Part shown: positions 35,467 to 44,719 of the stretch, piece after piece
Layout of the letters: each line of letters begins with the position of its first letter
How positions within the stretch are numbered: position 1 is the stretch's first letter
Source of the DNA: Microbacterium enclense
GTDB taxonomy: Bacteria; Actinomycetota; Actinomycetes; Actinomycetales; Microbacteriaceae
DNA: 64,000 bases
Direction of reading: 5' to 3'
Assembly (NCBI GenBank): GCA_038182865.1
Contig: CP116226.1
Coordinates: forward strand, 620,001 to 684,000
Translations under genes and position numbers: made by a program
The notes under the pieces: model-generated
The model's input: only the letters and a program-made list of their open reading frames with translations
What the model was told of the DNA's origin: nothing
Databases searched by the model: none

Positions 35467-38286
35467 TCAGTAACCGGTGGACAGGACCCGATCGAGCATG
35501 TCGACGAAGTAGTCGGCCGACTCCTGAGTGAGGCACAGGGGCGGCTTGATCTTCAGGACGTTCTGATGATCGCCGGTGGGTTGCATGATGACGCCGAGCT
35601 CGAGGAGTCGGTCGCAGATCGCCGCGGTCTCCTCCGTCGCGGGGGTGACCTCTTCGCGATCGCGCACGAACTCCAGGCCGAGATAGAGGCCCGCGCCGTG
35701 CACGGTGCCGATGATCGGATGCCGCTCCCCCAGCGCCTCGAGACGCGCTCTGAGGTGTGCGCCGACGATGCGGGCGTTCTCCTGCAGGTGCTCGTCGTCG
35801 ATGATGTCGAGCACGGTCAGGCCGACCACCGACGACAGCGGTGACCCGCCGGTGGAGGAGAAGAAGTATCCCTGCGTGCGATAGCGGTCGGCGATCTCGC
35901 GGCGCGTGACGACCGCGCCGAGAGGGAAGCCCGCCCCGATGGATTTGGCGACCGCGACGACGTCGGGAACCACTCCCTGCTGCTGAAAGCCCCAGAACCA
36001 CGAACCGAGACGACCGAAGCCGACTTGCACTTCGTCGGCGACCGCGAGTCCGCCCAGTTCGCGCACGGTGGCGTACACCTCACGGAGGTAGCCGTCCGGC
36101 AGGGCGACGCCACCGGCGTTGCCGTAGAAGGTCTCGCTCAGGAACGCCGCGGGCAGGTGGCCCTCGGCGGCGAGCGCGCGCAGCCGCGCCGACGCCTCGG
36201 GCGCGTAGGCCACGGCATCCGCTCCCCGATGCCGACCGCGATAGGAGTTGGCGGCGTCGACGGTGTGCACCCAGTCAGGGCGCGTCGCAAGCGCGTTCGG
36301 GTTGTCGGCGATCGACGTCGAGACCGCATCGCTCGCGTACGTCCACCCGTGGTACGCCTCGGCCATGGCGACGAGGTCACGACGCTCGGTGGCAGCCAGG
36401 GCGAGGCGGATCGCGAGGTCGACCGCCTCCGACCCGGAGTTGACGAAGAAGACCGTGTCGAGCTCGTCCGGGAGAGTGAATGCCAGACGCTCGGCGTACC
36501 GCGTGATCGCGGCGTAGTGGAAGCGCGAGTTCGTGTTGAGCAGGCGTGTCTGCCGCGCCACGGCGGCGGCGATGCGCGGGTGCGCGTGCCCCACCGAGGC
36601 GACGTTGTTGACCATGTCGAGGTAGACGCGACCGTCGATGTCGGCGAGGTACTCGCGCCAGCCGCGCTCGATGCGCGGCGGACGCGCGTAGTAATGCTCC
36701 TGCACCTCGGCGACGACGGCCTCCCGACGGTCCAGGAGGTCGTCCTCGCGGTCGAGCGGCGCGTTCACGCCGAGGGCTTTCGTGGCGTCGCCGACGACGG
36801 CCCGCCAGCCCGGGAGGTCGTCGGCCGCGATGGCGGCGGGTACCTCAGCCGGCTCGAGCGTCGTGAGGAGGACATCGACGCGTTCGCGCGCGGGGACCAC
36901 TCCGCTCACGGACTCGCCGTCGCGGCGGACGATCAGTCCTGCGGGGGCATCCAGCGACGACGGCTCGGCGAACCAGACCGCCGCGGCCGTCGGCACGGTG
37001 GCAGGCACGCCGGGGGTGCGCGCGGGGGCGCCGAGGAGGACCGGCCGCAGCGCCGGGAGGACGACCGCGTCCGCGCCGTCGTCCAGCAGCCGCTGTGCCG
37101 CGCGCTCGACGGCGTCGGCGTCAAGCCATGCGCCCTCGTCGGCGCGGGGCGACAGCGTCCCGGCATCCAGGATCACCGCCCGCTCGGGCGCGGGAAGCAG
37201 CGCGGCACCGGACCACTCCGGCGCGGCCGCGGCGGGACGGCCGAGCGCATGACGGATGCGTGCGGTCGCCACCGGGATCGGCACCGACGCGGCCCGTCGG
37301 AGGATCGCGAACTCCCGATCGAGCGCACCGCTGGCATAGTCGTTCGCGTCGTCGAGGCGTACCTGCTGGCGACCGCTCAACACCAGCACCACCCCGCGCA
37401 GCACCACGAGAGGCCAGAGCGCGGTGATCTCGTCGTCGGAGAGCGGGCGGCGACGATCGAACGCCACGATCGCGGGAAGCGTCGTGCGGTACGACGCTCC
37501 GGCGTGGTGCAGCACCGACGAGACGGTCACGGCGATCTCGCCCACCGCCCAGGAGTCGACGACGTCGCCGAAGTCGATCACGGCGTCGGGCACGGTCTGG
37601 ACGCCGAGCGGGCGGAGCACGTTGTCGTCGGTCACGTCGAAGTGCCCCAGCTGACGGGGCAGCGCCGCGGCGACCGGCGCGAGGGCGGCGAGCGCACGCT
37701 CGGCGGTCTCCTCCGCGAAAGCGCGGACCTGCGCATCCGGCTCGGTCTCGGCGATCTCGGCGATCACACGCTCGGCGTGGCGCAGATCCCACTGCAGTAC
37801 GCGCCCCGACGCGGGGTGCGTCTCGCCCGCGAGGGCGACGCTGACCGCGGCCGACAGCTCACCGAGTCGCTCGACCACGCGCGGCGACAGGTATGCCGAG
37901 CCGGTCAGCGTCTTCCCTCCGACGAACGAGATGACGCGGGCGTGCACGCGTCCCTGAGACGTTTCCCACCACCCCGACATCGCCCCGCGGGGGCCGTCCA
38001 CGATCTCGGGGATCCGCAGCGACGGCTCGGCACGTGCGACGGCGGCGGCCGCGGCATCCTGCATCTCGATCTCGGACTCGCTGAACACCGGGTTGCTGAT
38101 CTTCAGCACCCCGAGGGGGTCGGCGTCGCCGGCGCGTGTGACGAGGAAGTTCTGGTCCTGCTGGCTGCCGAGGGAGCGGAGATCGACGTCGACGCCGTAG
38201 ACATCGCGCATCAACGCGCAGGCCTCGTCGGTCGGCAGGGTCGGAGTCGGCAGCTCGCCGTGGGCGAAGTAGTCGAACAAGGTCAT
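35467..38286 (-). CDS. Aminoglycoside-phosphotransferase-like kinase fused to class III PLP aminotransferase-fold phospho-lyase
   Basis: 939 residues from ATG 38286. Residues 1-350: APH-type kinase related to hydroxylysine/homoserine kinase 2, with GHFDVTDDN (catalytic Asp) and VIDFGDV. Residues about 350-500: a linker I cannot assign. Residues about 510-939: class III aminotransferase fold with FVNSGSEAVDLA, AYHGWTYASD, DEVQVGFGR and PLP lysine Lys781 in AVAKSIGAGFP. The pairing matches AGXT2L-type O-phospho-amine lyases (phosphoethanolamine or phospho-hydroxylysine) joined to their kinase: the kinase phosphorylates an amino alcohol, the lyase removes phosphate and ammonia to give an aldehyde. 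Divergent from a TetR regulator. Confidence 0.78.
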   Translation of the reverse strand: MTLFDYFAHGELPTPTLPTDEACALMRDVYGVDVDLRSLGSQQDQNFLVTRAGDADPLGVLKISNPVFSESEIEMQDAAAAAVARAEPSLRIPEIVDGPRGAMSGWWETSQGRVHARVISFVGGKTLTGSAYLSPRVVERLGELSAAVSVALAGETHPASGRVLQWDLRHAERVIAEIAETEPDAQVRAFAEETAERALAALAPVAAALPRQLGHFDVTDDNVLRPLGVQTVPDAVIDFGDVVDSWAVGEIAVTVSSVLHHAGASYRTTLPAIVAFDRRRPLSDDEITALWPLVVLRGVVLVLSGRQQVRLDDANDYASGALDREFAILRRAASVPIPVATARIRHALGRPAAAAPEWSGAALLPAPERAVILDAGTLSPRADEGAWLDADAVERAAQRLLDDGADAVVLPALRPVLLGAPARTPGVPATVPTAAAVWFAEPSSLDAPAGLIVRRDGESVSGVVPARERVDVLLTTLEPAEVPAAIAADDLPGWRAVVGDATKALGVNAPLDREDDLLDRREAVVAEVQEHYYARPPRIERGWREYLADIDGRVYLDMVNNVASVGHAHPRIAAAVARQTRLLNTNSRFHYAAITRYAERLAFTLPDELDTVFFVNSGSEAVDLAIRLALAATERRDLVAMAEAYHGWTYASDAVSTSIADNPNALATRPDWVHTVDAANSYRGRHRGADAVAYAPEASARLRALAAEGHLPAAFLSETFYGNAGGVALPDGYLREVYATVRELGGLAVADEVQVGFGRLGSWFWGFQQQGVVPDVVAVAKSIGAGFPLGAVVTRREIADRYRTQGYFFSSTGGSPLSSVVGLTVLDIIDDEHLQENARIVGAHLRARLEALGERHPIIGTVHGAGLYLGLEFVRDREEVTPATEETAAICDRLLELGVIMQPTGDHQNVLKIKPPLCLTQESADYFVDMLDRVLSTGY

Positions 38287-38336
38287 GTGGGGCTTCCTGA
38301 GGCGCGGGGCGGCGGGAGAACGGACGGTGTGCTGAG

Positions 38337-38355
38337 AAACATACAGCGTAGGTTT
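38337..38355. promoter_or_regulatory. Candidate TetR operator, 19-bp imperfect palindrome
   Basis: AAACATAC-AGC-GTAGGTTT, 8-bp half-sites matching at 7 of 8 positions, located 51 bp upstream of the phospho-lyase start and 80 bp upstream of the TetR start. The AT-rich palindrome stands out from GC-rich surroundings, as expected for a promoter-overlapping operator. Confidence 0.45.
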
Positions 38356-38434
38356 TAGGATCGCGAGGAGAACGTCCTGAATCTGCGCCGCGCGCATCGC
38401 GTAACGTGGTCGGACCCGACCGAAAGGCCCCCTC

Positions 38435-39058
38435 GTGCCCCGGCCGCCACGCCCCAAGCTCTCTCGCGAATCGATCGCGCGCGCTGCCCTGGCGCTCATC
38501 GATCGCGACGGCAGCGAGGGCGCGAGCATCCGTCGCGTGGCCGAGCGCCTCGGGGTGCACCCGACGTCGCTGTACAACCACGTTCCGAATCTCGCCGCGC
38601 TCATCGAAGACGTTCGCGCGCTCGTGTCGGCACGGATCGATTCCACGCCCCTGCGCGAGCGCGAATGGGAAGAGGGACTTGCGCTGTGGGCGCGTTCGTA
38701 CCGCGAGGCCTTCCGCCGGCATCCCCAGACCATTCCGCTGCTGATGTCGCACCGGTCGTCCGTGCCCCGGCTGATGTCGCAGTACGAGGACTTCGCGCGC
38801 GCCGCCGAACGCGTCGGCTGGACGAGCGACGATGTCCTGCCGTTGTTGACGGCGTTCGAGTCGTTCATCATCGGCAGCGTGCTCGACATGTCGGGACCGA
38901 GCGTGATGTTCGACCCCACCGGTCAGGAGGAGACCGTTCCCCGCTTCGCCGCGGCGTTCGCCACGCTCGAGCACCACGACCCCGCCGATCCGGTCGCCAC
39001 GCGCGCGTTCGAACTCGGCCTGACGCTGTTGATCGCCGGAGCGCGGCCCCGGACCTGA
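38435..39058 (+). CDS. TetR/AcrR family transcriptional regulator
   Basis: 207 residues from GTG 38435 (AAAGG upstream). N-terminal HTH: LSRESIARAALALIDRDG then IRRVAERLGVHPTSLYNHV (recognition helix SLYNHV). The C-terminal ligand domain resembles TetR_C (tetracycline-repressor type) regulators. Divergent from the kinase/phospho-lyase gene, which it most likely represses; the inducer would then be an amino alcohol or its product. Convergent with the DUF1206 gene (13 bp). Confidence 0.84.
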   Translation: MPRPPRPKLSRESIARAALALIDRDGSEGASIRRVAERLGVHPTSLYNHVPNLAALIEDVRALVSARIDSTPLREREWEEGLALWARSYREAFRRHPQTIPLLMSHRSSVPRLMSQYEDFARAAERVGWTSDDVLPLLTAFESFIIGSVLDMSGPSVMFDPTGQEETVPRFAAAFATLEHHDPADPVATRAFELGLTLLIAGARPRT

Positions 39059-39071
39059 GGGCGCCGACGCC

Positions 39072-39875
39072 TCACATGTGGGCGTAGCGCGCGCGAGCGA
39101 AGCAGAAGAGGCCGTAGACGATGAGGCCTGCAGCCACGAGCCAGAGCACGACCTGCCCGAACGGCAGCCCCGCGAGCGAGCGCAGCGCGGAGTCGAGTCC
39201 CCCCGCAGCCGAGGGATCGTGGGTCAGCGCGGCGACCACGAACAGGATGCCGGCCACCCCGACGGCCACGCCCTTCGCGATGTAGCCGACCACCCCGAAG
39301 GTCCGGATGCCGCGCCCCGCCGCTCCACCGGGAAGCGACATGTGCTTCTCGAAGGCCTTCGTGAACCCGCGCACCACGAAGGCGACACCCACCGCCGCGA
39401 CGCCGAGGCCGATGACGACGAGCAGCACGACACCGGCCGGGTTCGACAGCAGCTGTGCCGACATCGTCTGCGACGACTGCGACGAGCTCGAGCTGCCGCC
39501 GAGCGCGAGGGTCAGTGCGGTGACGGCGATCGCCGCGTACGCGACCGCGGTGCCGACGTACTTCGCACGATGCGCCCAGCGCTTCTTGGCATCCGGGTCC
39601 TGCTCGACGATCGCCTCGGCGATCTGCCAGACCGCCAGCGCCGCCAGCCCGATCACGATCACCCACAGCAGCACGATGCCCGCCGGGGCCTGCGCCACCT
39701 GCTGGAGGGCGCCGCTCTGGTCGGCGCTGCCCCCTCCCGCGCCGGTGGCGAGCGAGACCGCGATGGCGCCGATGAGCAGGTGCAGGAGGCCCAGCACCAC
39801 GTAACCCGCGCGAGCGGCGACCTCGAAAGCGGTGGAGTCCTGCGCCTTGTCCGCGGCGGCCGAAGGAGTCGTCAT
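39072..39875 (-). CDS. DUF1206 family membrane protein
   Basis: 267 residues with six membrane helices arranged as three repeated two-helix units, each containing an aromatic/Gly motif such as ARAGYVVLGLLHLLIGAIA, HRAKYVGTAVAYAAIAVTA and GVVGYIAKGVAVGVAGILF. That internal threefold repeat is the mark of DUF1206. Function unknown. It is 16 bp from the PAP2 gene and likely co-transcribed with it. Confidence 0.82.
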   Translation of the reverse strand: MTTPSAAADKAQDSTAFEVAARAGYVVLGLLHLLIGAIAVSLATGAGGGSADQSGALQQVAQAPAGIVLLWVIVIGLAALAVWQIAEAIVEQDPDAKKRWAHRAKYVGTAVAYAAIAVTALTLALGGSSSSSQSSQTMSAQLLSNPAGVVLLVVIGLGVAAVGVAFVVRGFTKAFEKHMSLPGGAAGRGIRTFGVVGYIAKGVAVGVAGILFVVAALTHDPSAAGGLDSALRSLAGLPFGQVVLWLVAAGLIVYGLFCFARARYAHM

Positions 39876-39891
39876 CGGGGAACCGTAGCCT

Positions 39892-40569
39892 TCACGCGTC
39901 TCTCGCGGCGAGGCGTTGCGCTCGGCGCTCGCGGAGCACTTGGATGAGCGCCCACACGAACGTCGAGACCGCGAGGCCCTCGAGCGCCCCGGCGACGACG
40001 TCCGACAGCCAGTGGGCGTGCAGGTAGGTCCGGCTCCACATCATCAGCAGCACCCACACCACGCCCGCGATCCACACCCACCGCCGACGCAGGATGAGAC
40101 CCAGCACGACCGCGATGGTCGTCGCCACCGCCGTGTGCCCCGAGGGGAACGACGTCGCCATCGTTTCGGCGAGCGAGTCGGTCGGTCGCTGACGCGCGAT
40201 GATCGCCGCCATCGGCGCGCCGATCGCGACGACGAGGGCGATGGATCCTCCCACGGTCAGAGCGTCCCACGGGCGTCGCCGCACGGCGAAGACGATCGTC
40301 GTCGCCACCCCGATCACGATCATGCCGATCGTTCCGCCGACGATCGCCGGGACCCAGGCGACGATCACACCGACGGGGGTGGCGATCGCCGCCATCGCGT
40401 CATCCCACCACACGTCGACGTCGAGGGCGGTGTGGCCGTTCAGCGCCACGGCGAGGCGCAGGGCGACGAAGGCGACGGTGGCCGCGACGGCGACGACCAG
40501 AGCGACCGCACGGCGCGCGTCCGGTTCGACCGCCGGCGAGATCGCGGCGTCGGTGGGAGTGGCATCCAT
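39892..40569 (-). CDS. PAP2 superfamily phosphatase
   Basis: 225 residues from ATG 40569, six membrane helices. The three phosphatase motifs are present: ARQRPTD (C1), PSGHT (C2) at about 140-148 and SRTYLHAHWLSDV (C3) at about 180-192, with catalytic histidines in C2 and C3. Acts at the membrane on phosphatidic acid, undecaprenyl diphosphate or similar lipid phosphates; the particular substrate is not set by sequence. Confidence 0.87.
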   Translation of the reverse strand: MDATPTDAAISPAVEPDARRAVALVVAVAATVAFVALRLAVALNGHTALDVDVWWDDAMAAIATPVGVIVAWVPAIVGGTIGMIVIGVATTIVFAVRRRPWDALTVGGSIALVVAIGAPMAAIIARQRPTDSLAETMATSFPSGHTAVATTIAVVLGLILRRRWVWIAGVVWVLLMMWSRTYLHAHWLSDVVAGALEGLAVSTFVWALIQVLRERRAQRLAARDA

Positions 40570-40709
40570 TCTGGAATCGTGCCAGCACCGGATACCGCGA
40601 CGGCAGGGATTGCATCCGCGCACGCATGCCGATGCCGATGCCGAAGCCGCACCAATCGCCGCGGGACGGCTCTTCAGTCGCTATCGTCGGCAGGAAGCAA
40701 GGGGTGGGT

Positions 40710-41066
40710 ATGAACAAATCCGAACTGCAGGTGACACGGGTGGGAACGCGGAGCGCAGCGACGTTCGATCTCCCCGGGTCTGCCGAACACGTCGTCGACG
40801 CCGTACGAACCGTTGCCGAACGCGGTGGCCGCTTTCGTCTGATCAACGCGTCGGCCGATGGCGCGACCTTGTTGACTCGTGTGAGCTGGCGGGCGTGGGG
40901 AGGAGTTCTGACCCTCGGATTCACGTCGGCCGGGGACGACAGCGTGCACGTCACGTCGGCGTGGGTCCCGGCCGTCTCGTTCACGGTCATCGACTGGGGT
41001 CAGGGCCGCAAAGACCTGGAAAAGCTCCACCGAGAACTGCTGCTCGCCGCCGGACCTCGCGGCTGA
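40710..41066 (+). CDS. Hypothetical protein, 118 residues
   Basis: ATG 40710 follows AAGGGGTGGGT. The sequence (LQVTRVGTRSAATFDL and then LLTRVSWRAWGGVLTLGF) alternates strands and ends with a helix (KDLEKLHRELLLAA), which recalls small SRPBCC-type or DUF1499-like folds, but I cannot name a family. No signal peptide. It lies alone between divergent and convergent genes. Confidence 0.55.
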   Translation: MNKSELQVTRVGTRSAATFDLPGSAEHVVDAVRTVAERGGRFRLINASADGATLLTRVSWRAWGGVLTLGFTSAGDDSVHVTSAWVPAVSFTVIDWGQGRKDLEKLHRELLLAAGPRG

Positions 41067-41129
41067 CGACAGGCGACGGCCCGCCGACGACCCGCGCCGA
41101 CGGTGCCACGAGGTGCCCGCACCCTCCTC

Positions 41130-41852
41130 TCAGGCGGAGGGCGGCGTCGAGACCGGCGCGGGCGGTGACGAGGGGACCACCAGGGGACGCTTCGAGATCG
41201 GCGACATCGCCAGGAAGAGCAGTCCGATCACCAGCGAGACGGATCCCGCGACGATCACCACGACCCCGGTTCCGGTCGCGGTCGGGTCGGTGGCCGCGTT
41301 GACGATCGCGATCCCGACGATGAGAGCGAGGGCGCCCACGGCGATGAAGGTGCCCTCCATCCACAGCAAGATGCGGATCGAGCGCGCTCCGTGGAAGGTC
41401 GGACGGATGCCGGATCGCGTCCAGGTGTACTGCGACCAGCGGGTGCCCGTCCACCAGCGCCCCACCGTCGACGAGACGGGGAACCACCCCGCGCCCGGTC
41501 CTTCCTGCTCGCCCGGCAGCGGGCGCACGGAGTCGATGACGACCGCTTCGCCCGCGGGTGCGGGCAGCTTCGCGATGCGTCGCACGTGCATCGCGCCGAA
41601 CAGCCAGAACAGGGCGAGCGCGACGAACAGGGCACCGCTCAGCAGGTAACCCGGGCTGAACGCCACGAGGAAGAGGTGCACGGCCCCCGCGACGAAGAAC
41701 AAGGCACTCGAGACGAACAGCGGCACCGCGTTGTCGGCGGTGATCCAGTCCACCCCCGGCTTTCCGTCTTCGACACGCATCCCCGTCCACCGGGCACCGT
41801 CCCACCAGCGAAGTCCGTCGCCTTGTGCGTACCAGGCCGCCGGCTCGTTCAT
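41130..41852 (-). CDS. DUF2510 domain membrane protein
   Basis: 240 residues from ATG 41852. Two DUF2510-type motifs: AWYAQGDGLRWWDGARWTG at about 5-23 and GWFPVSSTVGRWWTGTRWSQ at about 122-141, the short W-rich element found near membrane helices in actinobacterial proteins. Four hydrophobic helices occur as two pairs (about 48-90 and 165-225). Probably a membrane protein with a cytoplasmic or surface W-rich tag; function unknown. Confidence 0.78.
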   Translation of the reverse strand: MNEPAAWYAQGDGLRWWDGARWTGMRVEDGKPGVDWITADNAVPLFVSSALFFVAGAVHLFLVAFSPGYLLSGALFVALALFWLFGAMHVRRIAKLPAPAGEAVVIDSVRPLPGEQEGPGAGWFPVSSTVGRWWTGTRWSQYTWTRSGIRPTFHGARSIRILLWMEGTFIAVGALALIVGIAIVNAATDPTATGTGVVVIVAGSVSLVIGLLFLAMSPISKRPLVVPSSPPAPVSTPPSA

Positions 41853-41894
41853 GAGAACCCCTCCCCTTGTCGCGATCATCGCGACAGGCCGACC

Positions 41895-44666
41895 CTAACC
41901 GAGCGCTCTCGACGAGGCGGCGCTGAGCGCCCGCGTGACATCGTCGACCACGGCAGCCGGTGCCGCCACCGCGGCGAGCTCTTCGCGGAGACGCCGACCC
42001 GGCACCCACCTGACGTACGCGTCGAACTCGACCTGCATCTCGAGGGAGTGGGCGGCGATCGCGCGCGAGACCGCGGCGCACGCGCCGGGGGTGTCGGCGA
42101 TGACCGCGAGATCGCTGTCGACGTCCACCGTGCGGCGCACCGGCGCGAGTGGCGCATCGACCATCCAGCGGTGGTCACCGGATGCCACCTCGAACGGAGC
42201 GCGATCCCCCAGGTCGACCCGCGCGGTCGTGCCGGGCGGAACCGTCAGCGCCACGGCGAGCGCTTCCCCGACCCGCTGCCACCGCACGCGAGCACGCCCG
42301 AAGACGGTGTCGTGCGCGGCCTCCGCCCAGGTCAGCGCCTCGACGAACCACGGGCGAATGTGAAGCCGGGCGCCCTCGAGCGACAACCCCGCGACCCGCC
42401 GATGCAGCACGTCGCCCACCGAGCCGAGGGCGTAATGATTCAGCGAGGTCATGCCGGAGGGGTGCAGCGTGCCGTCGGGCCGGACGGCATCCCATCTCTC
42501 CCACATCGTCGTCGCATCCTGTGACAGCGGGTACAGCCAGGACGGACACATGGTCTGCAGGAGCAGGCTCTCGGCCGCAGCCTCGTGGCCGTGGTCGAGG
42601 AGCGCATCCAGAACGACCGGGGTTCCGAGAAAGCCCGTCGCCATACGATACCCCCCGGCGCGCAGGAGGAAGGCCAGACGGTCGGCCGCCGCCGCGCGCA
42701 GGGCGTCGGGCACCAGACCGAAGGCGAGGGCAAGGGCATAAGCGGTCGGAGCATCGGAGGCCAGCCGCCCGGCGGGGGTGAGGTAGGCGGCGCGGAAGGC
42801 ATCGCGGATCTCACGGGCGAGCGCGGCGTACGGCGCGGCCTCGGCGGTCTCGCTCGCGCGCGCGACGAGATCGGCGGAACGGAAGAAGTACGCCGTCGCC
42901 ACGAGCCCGGCATCCGCCTTCGCCTTGTCGGGACGGATCGAGGTCGGGTCGAGCCAGTCGCCGTACTGGAAGCCCGTCTCCCAGAGACGCTCCGGTCCGG
43001 CGACGGCCGCGACGGCGTCGACCCACGCGCGCATCGCGGGCAGCATCTCCGCCACGAGCGCCGCGTCGCCCGAACGACGGGCGAGCACATCCGGGATGAC
43101 CGTCACGGCGTCGCCCCATCCAGCGGCCATCACGTCACCGAGACCTCGGAGGGTGTCGGGGACGACCGTGGGCACGCGTCCCCCGCGGTCGGCCTGCTCG
43201 GCGCGGAGATCACGGAGCCAGGTGGTGAAGAACGCGTCGGTGTCGAAGAGCACCGCGGCGGTGGGCGCGAACACCTGCGCATCGCCGGTCCACCCGAGGC
43301 GTTCGTCACGCTGCGGGCAGTCGGTCGGCAGAGCGAGCGCGTTGCCCTCGAAGCTGCGGACGATGTTCTCGTGCAGACGGTTCACCCGCTCGTCGGAGCA
43401 GGAGAACCACCCGGTGCGTCGCAGATCGCTGCGGAGCACGTCGACCTCGACGTCGGCGGGGTCGATCCGGCCTCCGGAGATCTCGACGTAGCGGAATCCG
43501 TGGAACGTGAAGGCGGCCTCGCAGGTGCGCTCCCCCGCACCGTCGAGGACGAACTCGTCGATCGCTGCAGCGGCGCGCAAGGGGCGCACGCAGAGCTCGC
43601 CGTCCTCGAGCAGTTCGGCGTGCCGGACGGTGACGACGGTTCCGGCGGGACCGTCGGCGACCAGGCGCACCCGCCCGACGATGTTCTCGCCGACGTCGAG
43701 CAGCACCACACCCGGACGGGATGCCGGCGTCTCCCGGATCCGTCGGATCGTGCGCACCCGCCGCACCGGCTCGACGTCGAGCACCGTCGGCATGCTCAGC
43801 GGCGCCGTGCGCGCCGGCATCTCCCACGACGCGTCGTCGAATCCCGGCATCCGCCATCCGCGCTGTTCTTGCCGGAAGTCGACGTGCTCGCCGGCGTAGA
43901 GACCGCTCGCGACGATCGCGGTGCGCGGGCTGAGCCGCCAGCGCTCGTCGGGGCCGATCTCGTCGATACGCCCGTCGTGGTGCGTCAACCGCAGCACGGC
44001 CCCCGCCGCCGCCTGGTCACCGTAGAAGCGCGCGGCCGTCGCCCCGAAGCCGTACCGCTCGGTGAACCAGCCGCCCGCGACGCGTAGCGACAGCACCTGC
44101 GTCGTCCCGGGCCGCAGGAGCGAGGTCACCTCGGCCGTCGCGAGGGGCAGGCGGTGCTGATAGGACGTCCAGCCGGGCGAGAGCACGGTGTCATCGACCG
44201 GGATGCCGTCGAGGGCGGCGTCGAACACCCCGTGGGCGGTCGCCCAGAGACGAGCCGAAACCACCGTGGAAGGGACCTCGACCTCGCGACGGAGGGCGAA
44301 CGGAGCGGCCTCGACCGCGGGGTCGGCGATGCCGAGCAACGGCGCGGTCCACGCCCCCGGGAAGAACACCGCTTCGACGCGCAGCGAGGAGGTCCATGGC
44401 ATCCATTCGCCGTCCGAACCGGCCACGCGGACGGACAGATCGTGCCACGCACCGGCGGAGAGATCGGCGAAAGGCCAGGGGACGAGCACTCCGTCGGGGC
44501 GCACCTCGGTCGCATCGCCCCCATCGAGGCGCAGCTGGGCGCGGGTCGCCGTCCACCCCGCGGGGGCGTCGACCAGCCACGACACCGGGGGGCGGGGTTC
44601 GGAGGCGACGGAGATGTCGCGGCGGCGGCCGACGCGCAGGCCCGCGACACGGGAGGGGGCGCTCAT
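41895..44666 (-). CDS. Alpha-L-rhamnosidase (GH78)
   Basis: 923 residues from ATG 44666 (AAAGGA upstream), no signal peptide, so intracellular. N-terminal beta-sandwich domains including GIPVDDTVLSPGWTSYQHRL and WFTERYGFGATAARFYGD, then the (alpha/alpha)6 barrel with the GH78 signature LPTDCPQRDERLGWTGDAQ (general-acid region), GGRVPTVVPDT, FQYGDWLDP and PLSQDATTMWERWD, and a C-terminal sandwich. It removes terminal L-rhamnose from oligosaccharides or plant glycosides. Follows the wall-anchored glycosidase after a strong hairpin and shares its transcript. Confidence 0.9.
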   Translation of the reverse strand: MSAPSRVAGLRVGRRRDISVASEPRPPVSWLVDAPAGWTATRAQLRLDGGDATEVRPDGVLVPWPFADLSAGAWHDLSVRVAGSDGEWMPWTSSLRVEAVFFPGAWTAPLLGIADPAVEAAPFALRREVEVPSTVVSARLWATAHGVFDAALDGIPVDDTVLSPGWTSYQHRLPLATAEVTSLLRPGTTQVLSLRVAGGWFTERYGFGATAARFYGDQAAAGAVLRLTHHDGRIDEIGPDERWRLSPRTAIVASGLYAGEHVDFRQEQRGWRMPGFDDASWEMPARTAPLSMPTVLDVEPVRRVRTIRRIRETPASRPGVVLLDVGENIVGRVRLVADGPAGTVVTVRHAELLEDGELCVRPLRAAAAIDEFVLDGAGERTCEAAFTFHGFRYVEISGGRIDPADVEVDVLRSDLRRTGWFSCSDERVNRLHENIVRSFEGNALALPTDCPQRDERLGWTGDAQVFAPTAAVLFDTDAFFTTWLRDLRAEQADRGGRVPTVVPDTLRGLGDVMAAGWGDAVTVIPDVLARRSGDAALVAEMLPAMRAWVDAVAAVAGPERLWETGFQYGDWLDPTSIRPDKAKADAGLVATAYFFRSADLVARASETAEAAPYAALAREIRDAFRAAYLTPAGRLASDAPTAYALALAFGLVPDALRAAAADRLAFLLRAGGYRMATGFLGTPVVLDALLDHGHEAAAESLLLQTMCPSWLYPLSQDATTMWERWDAVRPDGTLHPSGMTSLNHYALGSVGDVLHRRVAGLSLEGARLHIRPWFVEALTWAEAAHDTVFGRARVRWQRVGEALAVALTVPPGTTARVDLGDRAPFEVASGDHRWMVDAPLAPVRRTVDVDSDLAVIADTPGACAAVSRAIAAHSLEMQVEFDAYVRWVPGRRLREELAAVAAPAAVVDDVTRALSAASSRALG

Positions 44667-44680
44667 GACGTCCTTTCGAA

Positions 44681-44716
44681 GACCGGGTGCCGCCCCCGTG
44701 AGGACGGCACCCGGTC
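44681..44716 (-). terminator. Intercistronic hairpin between secreted glycosidase and rhamnosidase
   Basis: Perfect 12-bp stem GACCGGGTGCCG (44681-44692) and its complement (44705-44716) around a 12-nt loop, filling the 53-bp gap. No T tract. Probably an attenuator or mRNA-stabilising element that lowers rhamnosidase expression relative to the surface enzyme. Confidence 0.55.
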
Positions 44717-44719
44717 GGG

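Noticed and set aside
38287..38919. N-terminal extension of the kinase/phospho-lyase frame
   Set aside because: It runs antisense through the TetR gene and the promoter region; the protein family begins at MTLFDYFAHG (38286).
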